A DNA stretch of 64,000 nt, taken from contig OZ248539.1 of NCBI GenBank assembly GCA_965234685.1, positions 1,116,001 to 1,180,000 on the forward strand. The letters run 5' to 3'. The translations under genes and the position numbers were made by a program. The first letter of the stretch is position 1; each line of letters starts with the position of its first letter. The notes under the pieces were generated by a model. That model worked only from the letters and a program-made list of their open reading frames with translations. It did no database searches and was not told the origin of the DNA. This document shows positions 15,734 through 23,184 of this stretch, in pieces. The stretch is from Fimbriimonas planktonicus. Lineage in GTDB: Bacteria; Armatimonadota; Fimbriimonadia; Fimbriimonadales; Fimbriimonadaceae.

Positions 15734-17114
15734 CGTTCTTGAGCAGGAACGCTCCCGCGCCGAAGGTGACCGAGCAGAGAATGAAGACAGCCGAGTATCC
15801 GGCGCTCGTATAGCGGACGACTTCTTCGCCTTTGTGCATCAGGGTTGTTGAGCCGAAGGAGGCAATGAGCGCGCCGGCGATCGGGCTGGCGAAGGACTGC
15901 GGCAGAGTCATCGCGATGTGCCAAACCGCCATATCTTTTCCGGCGTGGGCTTTGTTCGGGAGAACGTCGGTGCCGAGGGCGTAGTCGACGCTGCCGTAGG
16001 CTCCGTAGAAGAAGCCGAAGAACGACCCTACGATCATAGCCTGGGTCATGTTTTGGCAGAAGATGAAGAAGATGGCGACGACGGCAATTCCGGCGTTGGC
16101 GACGTACACCACGCGCTTACGACCGATCTTATCGCTGAGCTGTCCGCCGTAGATTCCGCTGAAGCTGGCGAAGATGAGGATGAGGCCGATGAGGATCGAG
16201 GACTCGGTGCCGACCTTATCTCGATCGACGCCGATGACATCGACCAAGTAGTAATTCAAGAACGGCAGGACCGCATAGAACCCAAGCATTACGAGGGCTC
16301 GGGTGATCCAGACCCAGGCGAAATCGGGGTAGTCCTTTGGACTGATCCAAAGGCTCTTGAGATAGCTGGGCCAGTGAATCTTGGGTGGACGGATCGGGAG
16401 CGGAGTCTCCTTCATCCCGACTAAGGTGATGCTTCCGACGCCAAGCAGCGCCGCGATGATCCCGGTGTACTGGATGCCTGCCGAGACCTGCTCCATGAAC
16501 ATGCCGACGATGACGGCTCCGGCCAGGGTGCCGAGTTGCGAGAGCAGGCCCATCCAGCCGCTGGCAGCTCCGCGCTGGTTTTCGGGGACGAGGTCTGGAA
16601 TCACGCCCATATATGCGGTGCTGGTGACGTTATTCCCGAACTGCACGACCATGTAGGCCAGGGAGAACAGCAGGAGAGAAGGGCTGGTGAAGAGGGAGGA
16701 AGGGAAGCTTGTGGCGGTGGCGGGCTTTCCGGCCAGGAAGCTGAGGGCCATTCCGGCAAGGCCGACGATGTTGATGGCAATCCCAATTGCCATGTATGGG
16801 CGACGACGGCCCCATTTGGATGCGCAGCGGTCGGTGAGCGCCGCAAAGAACAGCGGGACGATCAGGGCGACGATGGCGGAGACGCCGGACACGAGGCCGA
16901 GGGTTTCGGCTCGGTGTTTGGGATCGAGAATCGCGATCTGCGCTGGGAGCATGATGACTAGAAGCGCGCCCCAGTGGAAGGTGGAGGCGAACCAGTAGGC
17001 GGCGAGGATGAAGTGCTGCCACGGCTTGAGAACCTGTCCCTCGTATGGTGACGGTACGTGCGGGAGCTCGTTTGGGTCGACTTTAGGCGCGAGTTCTTCG
17101 GTGGGCGATGGCAT
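15717..17114 (-). CDS. MFS transporter, sugar:cation symporter type
   Basis: 465 residues from the ATG at 17114 (MPSPTEELAPK); twelve transmembrane helices. The loop 2-3 signature LTDRCASKWGRRRPYMAIG is that of the glycoside-pentoside-hexuronide/SLC45-like symporters, and the mirrored loop 8-9 motif GGQLSDKIGRKRVVYV is present. The predicted task is uptake of a sugar or sugar derivative with a cation. It starts 32 bases inside the nucleotidyltransferase gene, so the two are coupled. Substrate cannot be read from sequence. Confidence 0.85.
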   Translation of the reverse strand: MPSPTEELAPKVDPNELPHVPSPYEGQVLKPWQHFILAAYWFASTFHWGALLVIMLPAQIAILDPKHRAETLGLVSGVSAIVALIVPLFFAALTDRCASKWGRRRPYMAIGIAINIVGLAGMALSFLAGKPATATSFPSSLFTSPSLLLFSLAYMVVQFGNNVTSTAYMGVIPDLVPENQRGAASGWMGLLSQLGTLAGAVIVGMFMEQVSAGIQYTGIIAALLGVGSITLVGMKETPLPIRPPKIHWPSYLKSLWISPKDYPDFAWVWITRALVMLGFYAVLPFLNYYLVDVIGVDRDKVGTESSILIGLILIFASFSGIYGGQLSDKIGRKRVVYVANAGIAVVAIFFIFCQNMTQAMIVGSFFGFFYGAYGSVDYALGTDVLPNKAHAGKDMAVWHIAMTLPQSFASPIAGALIASFGSTTLMHKGEEVVRYTSAGYSAVFILCSVTFGAGAFLLKNVKGVR

Positions 17115-17853
17115 ATTCGTAGTCCTCCACGTCATCGATGTCGAACGCAAGTTCGGGAGCAGATTTGTAGACGGCGGCTCCGGAGCAGCCGAGGATGGAC
17201 TCGACCTTCCGAATCACGTCTTCTACGCCGACTCGCCGCAATGCAAACTGTAGCAGGAATTTTGGCCCGAGCAAGCGGACCATTCCGAGGACGCTTTTGC
17301 GGTTGATGAAGACCGATTCTAGGTGGCTGATGGCCCTTTCGAACGGTTCGGCTTTCACCAGAAATACTCCGCCGACCGTCCATTTGCCGTCGTTTAGCTT
17401 GACGTAGGTGTTGGTTGAGTTGGGGAAGACGACTTCGAACTCGGAGGAGTTGCAGACGGCGACGGCTAAATCCGCATTCTTCGGCGCGCGGTCTACGAAT
17501 TCGTTGATGTGGCGGGCTTCTATAAAGGGGAGGTCGGTGGTTACCAGGAGTAGGCGATCCGTTAGGGGGCCGTTTTGGCGTAGAGCACGGAGGCCGTTTA
17601 GGATGGTGCCGGGGCCGGTGGTGCCGCCGGGAACGAGGCGGAAGTCGGTTTCGCGGAGCTGATCGTGGACGCAGCCTTCGCCGGGTACGGCGATTCGGTT
17701 GGCTCGGCCTGATTCTAGGATAGCTTTGATGCCGGTTTGCAGCAGGGTCTCGCCGAACGGGGCGAGGAGGGTTTTGTGCGGGACCTTGGTTTGGTCCGCC
17801 AAGGGGCCCTTAAAGGCGCCGCCCGCTGGCAATATCACATCGAACTTCTCCAC
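17083..17853 (-). CDS. MobA-like nucleotidyltransferase
   Basis: 256 residues, GTG start. A GT-A fold NTP transferase: N-terminal DVILPAGG (the LAGG nucleotide motif), the basic KVPHKTLLAPFGETLLQ, a GPGTILNGL loop and the metal Asp in LLLVTTDLPFIEARH (about 102-116). The C-terminal third (VRLLGPKFLLQFALRRVGVEDV, DIDDVEDYEYA) resembles NTP_transf_3 proteins of unknown substrate rather than MobA itself. It could activate a sugar phosphate or cofactor. The neighbour MFS transporter suggests a sugar. TACAAT lies eight bases before the start. Confidence 0.78.
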   Translation of the reverse strand: MEKFDVILPAGGAFKGPLADQTKVPHKTLLAPFGETLLQTGIKAILESGRANRIAVPGEGCVHDQLRETDFRLVPGGTTGPGTILNGLRALRQNGPLTDRLLLVTTDLPFIEARHINEFVDRAPKNADLAVAVCNSSEFEVVFPNSTNTYVKLNDGKWTVGGVFLVKAEPFERAISHLESVFINRKSVLGMVRLLGPKFLLQFALRRVGVEDVIRKVESILGCSGAAVYKSAPELAFDIDDVEDYEYAIAHRRTRA

Positions 17854-17861
17854 CGGTTCGA

Positions 17862-17867
17862 ATTGTA
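17862..17867 (-). promoter_or_regulatory. Candidate -10 hexamer
   Basis: TACAAT on the minus strand, eight bases before GTG 17853, in the 28-base gap after menA. Confidence 0.35.
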
Positions 17868-17881
17868 CGTTAGATGCGCAT

Positions 17882-18781
17882 TTAGAACCGGATTGGGAGG
17901 ACGATGCCGACGGAGAGGAGGGCGCCGAAGAGCAGTTCGTATTGGGCAGAGGCGCCGAGGATGGGGTTTAGGGCGGGGCCGGTTAGGCTTTCTAGGCGCT
18001 TGTAGAGCTTCCAGCCGTAGGGCAGGGTGAGGAGGACGATGAGTGAGCCGATGGGGAGAAGGCCGGCGATGGCGGCTACGAGGACGATGGCGTGGCTTAG
18101 CAGCAGCATCGAGGCGTATTCGTGGAGGCCGAAGTCTCGACCGAACTGGACGGCGAGGGTTCGTTTGTCGGCAACGCGGTCGGTTTCGATGTCGCGGACG
18201 TTGTTCACGACGAGGATGTTGGCGCAGAGGAAGCCGATGGGGATGGAGGCGATGGCGGCCATGGGGGAGACCTTAAGGGCCTGCACGAAGTAGGTTCCGC
18301 AAACTGCGACGACGCCGAAGAAGAGGATGACGAAGAACTCTCCGAGGCCTCGGTAGCCGTATGGGATCGGTCCGCCGACGTAGAGGACGGCCGAGATGAT
18401 GGAGAGGACTCCGATGACCGCAACGGGCCAGCCGCTGAACCAGATGAGATAGAGTCCGCACAACGAGGCTAGCAGGAAGGCCATTACGGCTCCGAAGCCG
18501 ACCTGTTTGGGCGTCAGAAGTCCGGCTTGGGTGACCCGAACGGGGCCGACTCTTTCGGCGGTATCGGCACCTTTCTGAAAGTCGAAAAGGTCGTTGGCGA
18601 AGTTGGCGCCGATCTGGATGAGCAGGGCTCCGATGAGGGCGGCGAGGAGCGGCAGGGGCTGCAGAACGTTTTCTCGATAGGCAACCGCTCCGCCCACCAC
18701 GACCGGGACCGCCGCGGCGGGCAAGGTTCGTAATCTCATGGCAAGAATCCAAGGGTTAACCGCTGTTGGACTGGCTTGCAT
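17882..18781 (-). CDS. menA: 1,4-dihydroxy-2-naphthoate polyprenyltransferase
   Basis: 299 residues, about nine transmembrane helices, UbiA superfamily. The first Asp-rich motif is NFANDLFDFQKGADT (about 62-76), as in MenA enzymes, and the second is NNVRDIETDRVADKRTLAV (about 193-211). MenA attaches the polyprenyl tail to DHNA at the membrane, the step after the men cluster found at 32-38 kb. It is the only menaquinone gene outside that cluster here; the last step (menG/ubiE) is not in the window. TAAACT lies seven bases before the ATG. Confidence 0.9.
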   Translation of the reverse strand: MQASPTAVNPWILAMRLRTLPAAAVPVVVGGAVAYRENVLQPLPLLAALIGALLIQIGANFANDLFDFQKGADTAERVGPVRVTQAGLLTPKQVGFGAVMAFLLASLCGLYLIWFSGWPVAVIGVLSIISAVLYVGGPIPYGYRGLGEFFVILFFGVVAVCGTYFVQALKVSPMAAIASIPIGFLCANILVVNNVRDIETDRVADKRTLAVQFGRDFGLHEYASMLLLSHAIVLVAAIAGLLPIGSLIVLLTLPYGWKLYKRLESLTGPALNPILGASAQYELLFGALLSVGIVLPIRF

Positions 18782-18788
18782 GCCCTAG

Positions 18789-18794
18789 AGTTTA
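18789..18794 (-). promoter_or_regulatory. Candidate -10 hexamer, leaderless geometry
   Basis: TAAACT on the minus strand, seven bases before the menA ATG at 18781. Confidence 0.45.
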
Positions 18795-18857
18795 CGTGAC
18801 CGGGCCTTTGGTCGTGCGCGAAGACGCACACGACCTACGAAAGTTGATGCTCTTGAG

Positions 18858-19628
18858 CTATTTCGGCAGGCGGCCGACGAGGACTTCGCCGGTTTTGCGC
18901 TGGATTGAATACACCAGGCTTGAATCCACCGGATCCAGAGCGATACCCTGACCTTCGGCTTCCATCTTGATCTCGGAGACGAATTCGAGCACCGATCCTG
19001 CCTTTGGCAACCGAACCAGATACAGGCTGGTGAAGTGGTGGCCGGTCGTGACGAGGACACCGGAAGGGTGCCAGAAGCCGCCGGAACTTGTCATGCCGTC
19101 CCATTGGCTGATGACTTGGGTGGGGAAGGTCCAGGACGCCATTCGGCGAAACTCTTTGTCGAACTTTACGAGCTGGGTCTGGTCGTTTGTTCGGCCAGGT
19201 TCGCCGCCTTTGCCGTTATAGTGGCCAAAGACCACCCACCAGGCGTTGTCTCGCCAGTCGATCCAGGTCGGTGATCCTAAACCGATTCCAAAGCTGTGGG
19301 AGCCCACATGCTTGAGGGAAGTGGTGTCGAAGATTTCGATGCTGCCTTGCATCGGGATCTCTGGATAGTTCGAGTTGGAGCAATAGAGTTTGCCCTTAAC
19401 GACGACCCCGCTGTTGAGGTGCTTGATGGCACCCGTTTCGTCCGACCAAGAGGCCACCGGTTTCCCAGTGGCTTTTTCGTACTTTCCGATCTTTGAGTTT
19501 GTGATGGCGTAAAAGTGGGTTCGATCGACCGCGACCGCCTGTCGAGCTTCCGGTGCCTTGTAGCGACGGATGGTTTCTAGGGATGCCTCTGAGGAGGCAC
19601 TAACCAACAAGAACGCCAGCGCGATCAC
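18858..19628 (-). CDS. Secreted propeller-like protein, coupled to pseudopilin
   Basis: 257 residues from GTG 19628. I chose this over the longer frame (ATG 19712) because the GTG gives a clean signal peptide (VIALAFLLVSASSEAS) and its GTGA overlaps the pseudopilin TGA by four bases, a standard coupling. The longer start would add a basic stretch inside the pilin gene. The mature protein has repeating strands with TyrTrpGly patterns (FYAITNSKIGKYEKATGK, PTWIDWRDNAWWVVFGHYN, GFWHPSGVLVTTGHHFTSLYLV), suggesting a beta propeller. No family assigned. Cotranscription implies a shared surface or secretion role. Confidence 0.7.
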   Translation of the reverse strand: MIALAFLLVSASSEASLETIRRYKAPEARQAVAVDRTHFYAITNSKIGKYEKATGKPVASWSDETGAIKHLNSGVVVKGKLYCSNSNYPEIPMQGSIEIFDTTSLKHVGSHSFGIGLGSPTWIDWRDNAWWVVFGHYNGKGGEPGRTNDQTQLVKFDKEFRRMASWTFPTQVISQWDGMTSSGGFWHPSGVLVTTGHHFTSLYLVRLPKAGSVLEFVSEIKMEAEGQGIALDPVDSSLVYSIQRKTGEVLVGRLPK

Positions 19629-20515
19629 GGGTAGACGACTCCGGGGGTTTCTGGATTCCACTGGTCTCTTGAACCGGAGCCGCAGTTGAAGCCCTTGAAG
19701 CGTGGGACGCAAACTTCGTTCCAGACGATGGGGTTGATGGTCGCCATCTCGTCATTGGTGTCCTGGGTCCAAGTGGCATCGGGGCGGATTGCGCCGACGT
19801 GGCCATCTAGGTAGAGGAAGTTCGAGATGAGGTCTCCACTGTGGAACCCAACGGGGAAGCCGATGGTGAACGGCGGGCGGCTGCTGGTTCCGGCGGTTCG
19901 GCGGTGGTACGGTGCACCGTTTCGGTTGGTGCCGCCATCTACGCGCTGGCTGGCTTCGTACAAAACGATAACGTTGGCAACGTTTGGAACGGAAGTTTGC
20001 GAGATCCCGGCGGCGAACGGAACTGGCTGCCACGGAGTTGGGCTCGTGACGTTCGTTTCGAAGGTTCCAGGGTGGAATCCGCGCAAGTAGTCATTCATGA
20101 TGTAGTTGCGCTGAAGGTCTTCCCAGGGGGCAACTCCGACGGTGTTTCCGGTGTAGTTGATCGCGTTTGGACAGGAATAGATGTTGCCCTTTGCGCTTCC
20201 GAGATTCCTGCTCTTGACATACGGCCAAATTCCACCGCCGCTGCCGTCGGCGTTGGTCTGGTTCCAGCCGGTGCTTACTCGGCCATTGGGTGGATCGACG
20301 ATGCGCGTTCCGCCGCCTGGTGATGGCATCAGGTCGTCATAATCGCCGGCGTACAAGAAGAAAGCAACTCCAAGGTTCTTGAGGTTCGACGTGCAGGTCG
20401 CTTTGTATGCGGCGGCCTTTGCCTGAGCGAACACGGGAAACAGGATGGCGGCAAGGATCGCAATGATTGCGATTACAACTAAAAGTTCAATGAGGGTGAA
20501 CGCGCGCTTCAGCAT
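19625..20515 (-). CDS. DUF1559-type pseudopilin (prepilin N-terminal methylation domain)
   Basis: 296 residues from ATG 20515, chosen because GGAG sits nine bases upstream and it gives the standard short leader MLKRAFTLIELLVVIAI; the TTG six codons earlier has no such site. The FTLIELLVVIAIIAILAAIL helix is the type IV pilin/type II secretion signal cut by prepilin peptidase before Phe. Then come SNLKNLGVAFFLYAGDYDDLMP and, near the C-terminus, FLYLDGHVGAIRPD, the H-x-DG style of large DUF1559 pseudopilins that are hugely expanded in planctomycetes and related phyla. It is followed by the coupled propeller gene. Confidence 0.9.
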   Translation of the reverse strand: MLKRAFTLIELLVVIAIIAILAAILFPVFAQAKAAAYKATCTSNLKNLGVAFFLYAGDYDDLMPSPGGGTRIVDPPNGRVSTGWNQTNADGSGGGIWPYVKSRNLGSAKGNIYSCPNAINYTGNTVGVAPWEDLQRNYIMNDYLRGFHPGTFETNVTSPTPWQPVPFAAGISQTSVPNVANVIVLYEASQRVDGGTNRNGAPYHRRTAGTSSRPPFTIGFPVGFHSGDLISNFLYLDGHVGAIRPDATWTQDTNDEMATINPIVWNEVCVPRFKGFNCGSGSRDQWNPETPGVVYP

Positions 20516-20640
20516 TTGTGACTCCGAGTCCAAATTATCGCAAGATGATGTTAAGGTCGATGCCGAAATATTCCGTTAACAAGCTGGCCACCTAGTTAGG
20601 AAATCCGAAGCCGTACTTTAAACCGCACGTCTAAATTCTG

Positions 20641-21180
20641 ATGTTCGGGACTGCCGTTTTCCTTTTTGTTGCGCCGCCGTTGGCGATTGATTTTCGCGCG
20701 GTGAAGACGAGGGTGAGGTTGGGGGAGGCGGTGGTGTTTCGGGCGGAGGCTCGGAATGTGGGGAAGCGGGCGATTCGGTTTGTGCTGCAGGGGGATAGTG
20801 CGCAGTTCGGGACGAAGTCGCCTTTGATTCAGTTCGAAGTCCGGCCGGCGGGTGGGACTTGGAGGCTGCCGTGTGAGGTTGGCTGCGGTAACAGTAATCC
20901 GGCCGTGCCGAAGGACTTTGTTTCCATCGGCCCCGGTGCATCGGTGGACGTGCTTAACGGGATGGTGTGGAGTCAGGGGCCGTTGATGCTGGGTTTGGGC
21001 AGCAAGGGCACCTACGACGTGCGGCTGACGATTGACACCACCGCGCCGATTGAGCGCTGGCTTGGCGGTCCGCTGATTCCGGAGGAAGCGGCCAAGGCGA
21101 AGGCGGCGCTGCAGTCGCTGTATGACGAGGTGCCTAAGTCCCGGTGGGTTTCGAAAGCGGTTCGGATTGTCGTGGAGTGA
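20641..21180 (+). CDS. Secreted beta-sandwich-like protein, unknown
   Basis: 179 residues, signal peptide MFGTAVFLFVAPPLA, then an Ig-like pattern (VRLGEAVVFRAEARNVGKRAI, GSKGTYDVRLTIDTTAP) containing one Cys pair (CEVGC). No family recognised. The ATG has no Shine-Dalgarno; TAAATT ends three bases before it, which does not fit the six-base rule seen elsewhere, so its expression signals are unclear. The next gene is small and may be cotranscribed. Confidence 0.6.
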   Translation: MFGTAVFLFVAPPLAIDFRAVKTRVRLGEAVVFRAEARNVGKRAIRFVLQGDSAQFGTKSPLIQFEVRPAGGTWRLPCEVGCGNSNPAVPKDFVSIGPGASVDVLNGMVWSQGPLMLGLGSKGTYDVRLTIDTTAPIERWLGGPLIPEEAAKAKAALQSLYDEVPKSRWVSKAVRIVVE

Positions 21181-21251
21181 ACGTGAGAAGGTGCTGGTAG
21201 GCTTTCCGTCACTAGGGCCCGGTGCTGACGCATTCGAGAGGTGCTTCAGAA

Positions 21252-21458
21252 ATGTCAGAACCCGAAGCAGAAAAACCGAAAAGCGATCTCCGCAAGCTGA
21301 TGAACCGAGACGTGTCTAAGCTCGTTCGGTTCATTTTCTTCGGAGGGATCGTGCTGGTTGTTTTGATGGTGTTAGCGCCGATATTGTTGAGCTGGCTCTC
21401 GGTGAGAGCGACCAACAAAAAGCAGCAGTTGGGTCCTCCAGTTTCGGATCAGCGTTGA
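21252..21458 (+). CDS. Small single-pass membrane protein
   Basis: 68 residues from ATG 21252. A charged N-terminus (MSEPEAEKPKSDLRKLMNRD) is followed by one helix (FIFFGGIVLVVLMVLAPILL) and a short polar tail. GAGAGG stands about 13 bases upstream. No family recognised. Part of it is repeated in degraded form at 22165-22341, which indicates a gene duplication around the 217-codon gene between them and argues that this copy is a real gene. Confidence 0.6.
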   Translation: MSEPEAEKPKSDLRKLMNRDVSKLVRFIFFGGIVLVVLMVLAPILLSWLSVRATNKKQQLGPPVSDQR

Positions 21459-21505
21459 TAATCCGCCGAAGCGAAATTCCATCAGTCTCATCTCCGGGAT
21501 GACGC

Positions 21506-21511
21506 TAGAAT
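21506..21511 (+). promoter_or_regulatory. Candidate -10 hexamer, leaderless geometry
   Basis: TAGAAT, six bases before ATG 21518, which selects that ATG over the adjacent GTG 21515. Confidence 0.5.
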
Positions 21512-21517
21512 CAGGTG

Positions 21518-22168
21518 ATGAACGAGAGCGGGTTTGTGGTGCTCATGCAGAACATCTACAACTCAGATGATCCGGAGCAGATCGCAAGCGAGTATGAACG
21601 CTACTTGATCGCAGAGGGCAAAGATTCAGACTTTGAGGCTTGTTTGGCCGTGCTGCATCGTTTGGCGAATTTGGATTTGCCCTATGCCAAACAGTTCTGG
21701 CGTTCCCATCAATTGTCCGAACCGAATTGGGATCGGTGGACATTCTTTGAACCTGTGGCTTTCCGGAGCATCGCGGAAAACGACCTGACCTTCGTCACCG
21801 AGAACGTACCGCCAGGACTGGAAACTGATCACACCATTCTGTCAAGTCTCGCAAAACTCCAGCAGCAGTACTCACAGCTCTGCCTGACCCTACTGATCGC
21901 GGCGGTTCTAAAGGAACGGACGGTCGTTGCTGAGTGCCTCCAAACGGCGGAGATCGCTCTCAGGCTCCTTCGGACCTACCCAAGGTGCCTGGTTCAAGCG
22001 ATGGTGCTTTTGCACGAAGACTATCACTCTGATCGCACTTACGCAGCTGTGTTGGACCAGATGTTGTATCTCTGGAAGATGGAGCGAAAAGGTCATACGC
22101 GAGAGAAGAATAGCTTAAGGGCTCTAAATGAGCTCTACGAACACATGCAAGCAGTGCAAGATGCATGA
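21518..22168 (+). CDS. Helical protein, unknown
   Basis: 216 residues, no signal peptide or membrane segment, rich in Leu, Glu and Gln and predicted mostly helical (ASEYERYLIAEGKDSDFEAC, LQTAEIALRLLRTY). The layout with a short N-terminal part and long amphipathic helices is compatible with an immunity-like or HEAT/TPR-like protein, but I recognise no family. TAGAAT six bases before the ATG suggests a leaderless transcript. Its TGA overlaps the ATG of the decayed small membrane protein copy. Confidence 0.55.
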   Translation: MNESGFVVLMQNIYNSDDPEQIASEYERYLIAEGKDSDFEACLAVLHRLANLDLPYAKQFWRSHQLSEPNWDRWTFFEPVAFRSIAENDLTFVTENVPPGLETDHTILSSLAKLQQQYSQLCLTLLIAAVLKERTVVAECLQTAEIALRLLRTYPRCLVQAMVLLHEDYHSDRTYAAVLDQMLYLWKMERKGHTREKNSLRALNELYEHMQAVQDA

Positions 22169-22341
22169 CGGAAGCCGAAGGAAAGAAACCGAAGAACAAA
22201 CTGTGGGTGTTGGTGTAACGAGACGTCCCCAAGTCTGTTCGGTTCGCTTTTAAGGTTCTGTGCCGGCTGCGGCTCTATGTCCTAGTAAAAATGCACTCTA
22301 AGCCGAAGATACAGGTGGACTCGATGCTTCGAGGTGCCTAA
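22165..22341 (+). pseudogene. Decayed copy of the small membrane protein at 21252
   Basis: Reading from ATG 22165, the first 17 codons give MTEAEGKKPKNKLWVLV, matching MSEPEAEKPKSDLRKLM at the same spacing. Then TAA (22216-22218) replaces the Asn codon of the intact gene, and after it RDVPKSVRFAF lines up with RDVSKLVRFIF. Downstream the membrane helix is lost (VLCRLRLYVLVK), yet the frame stays open to a stop at 22339. The total is 58 codons against 68 in the intact copy. It fills most of the 206-base gap between genes here. Confidence 0.7.
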
Positions 22342-22374
22342 GTCGATGATTGGCCGCGAATTTGCCACAAGGCT

Positions 22375-22785
22375 TTATTGTTTTAGCGTTCGCACAAAAC
22401 CATTTCCTGCGGTGGTGATCGACTTTCTTGACACAGGAATGGAACTCGGCCCAGGCAACTGAGGTGGGCGCTTGAATGTGAACTTTGCTTTAGCGTCTCG
22501 CATTCTCGCTTCGCCCGGCTGAGCTGAGATGCTCCGGAAGACAAAGCGCTCTATCTTTGATGGGTCGGTGCAAACAAACCTTTCTGACCCTCTCGGCCCA
22601 TCAACTTCAACGGCGACACTGAGAATGTTCCGATCTGTGGCTTCACCGATCAGTCGTTCGGCATTTGGAACGATTACTACCGGCGGGGTTGGCGTGTTTT
22701 TCTGCACTCCGGGGTTGCTCTGCGAGCAACCTGCAAGAAACAGAACAATAACAAACCCTACGGCATAGCGGTAGTAAAAGTCCAT
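22375..22785 (-). CDS. Lipoprotein, unknown
   Basis: 136 residues from ATG 22785, behind an AAGGCGAGAAG site. A type II signal peptide with lipobox LFLAGC (Cys about residue 20) predicts attachment to a membrane. The mature part begins with a Pro/Thr linker (NTPTPPVVIVP) and a small beta domain with one later Cys. No family recognised. It has its own sigma-70-type promoter with a perfect TTGACA. Confidence 0.65.
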   Translation of the reverse strand: MDFYYRYAVGFVIVLFLAGCSQSNPGVQKNTPTPPVVIVPNAERLIGEATDRNILSVAVEVDGPRGSERFVCTDPSKIERFVFRSISAQPGEARMRDAKAKFTFKRPPQLPGPSSIPVSRKSITTAGNGFVRTLKQ

Positions 22786-22816
22786 CTTCTCGCCTTGTAA
22801 CGAACGATGTCGTGAC

Positions 22817-22845
22817 ATTACCGACTTTCAAGGTTGTTTTGTCAA
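22817..22845 (-). promoter_or_regulatory. Sigma-70-type promoter of the lipoprotein gene
   Basis: Minus strand: -35 TTGACA (22845-22840), 17-base spacer, -10 GGTAAT (22822-22817). The leader is about 25 bases and carries a ribosome binding site, unlike the leaderless class. Confidence 0.5.
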
Positions 22846-22889
22846 ACCGTTCGAACTAAACGACAGGACTTGGTACGGCGTGCATCTGG

Positions 22890-23177
22890 TCATCGAAACT
22901 TCGCGTAGTTCTGCACGCGGCGTTCGATTCGCTTCTTCTTCGCCGCAACTTCCTCGGCGGCCCATTGGAAGGTTCGCCAGTGCCCGGTGAGGAGAGTGGC
23001 TTTGCCGAGGAACAGCCAGTTCTTGTGTCCATATCGGCCGCTCTTTACCGATTTCAACGACCGGGATCGGGCCGCATTTAGCTTCAACCGGCGACCCGCC
23101 ACGCTGCCACCCCTATGCCAAAATAGCGGGCTGGCTGCAAGTTCGGAACGATGTGAATCGGAATTTTGACTCAGCAA
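22890..23177 (-). CDS. Doubtful small ORF, basic protein
   Basis: 95 codons, very basic, no signal peptide. The N-terminal half (HRGGSVAGRRLKLNAARSRS) looks low in complexity. The second half is more protein-like (HKNWLFLGKATLLTGHWRT, then a Lys/Arg-rich helix AAEEVAAKKKRIERR). KNWLF recalls the C-terminal part of IS66 transposases, but the residues after it do not fit, so I do not call it a transposon remnant. It could be a short gene expressed before mfd ends or a chance ORF. Confidence 0.25.
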   Translation of the reverse strand: MLSQNSDSHRSELAASPLFWHRGGSVAGRRLKLNAARSRSLKSVKSGRYGHKNWLFLGKATLLTGHWRTFQWAAEEVAAKKKRIERRVQNYAKFR

Positions 23178-23184
23178 GCTGGCT

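Noticed and set aside
22890..23177. IS66 transposase remnant suggested by KNWLF
   Set aside because: Residues after KNWLF do not follow the IS66 pattern (AGSxxGG...), and no terminal repeats or other transposase frames are nearby.
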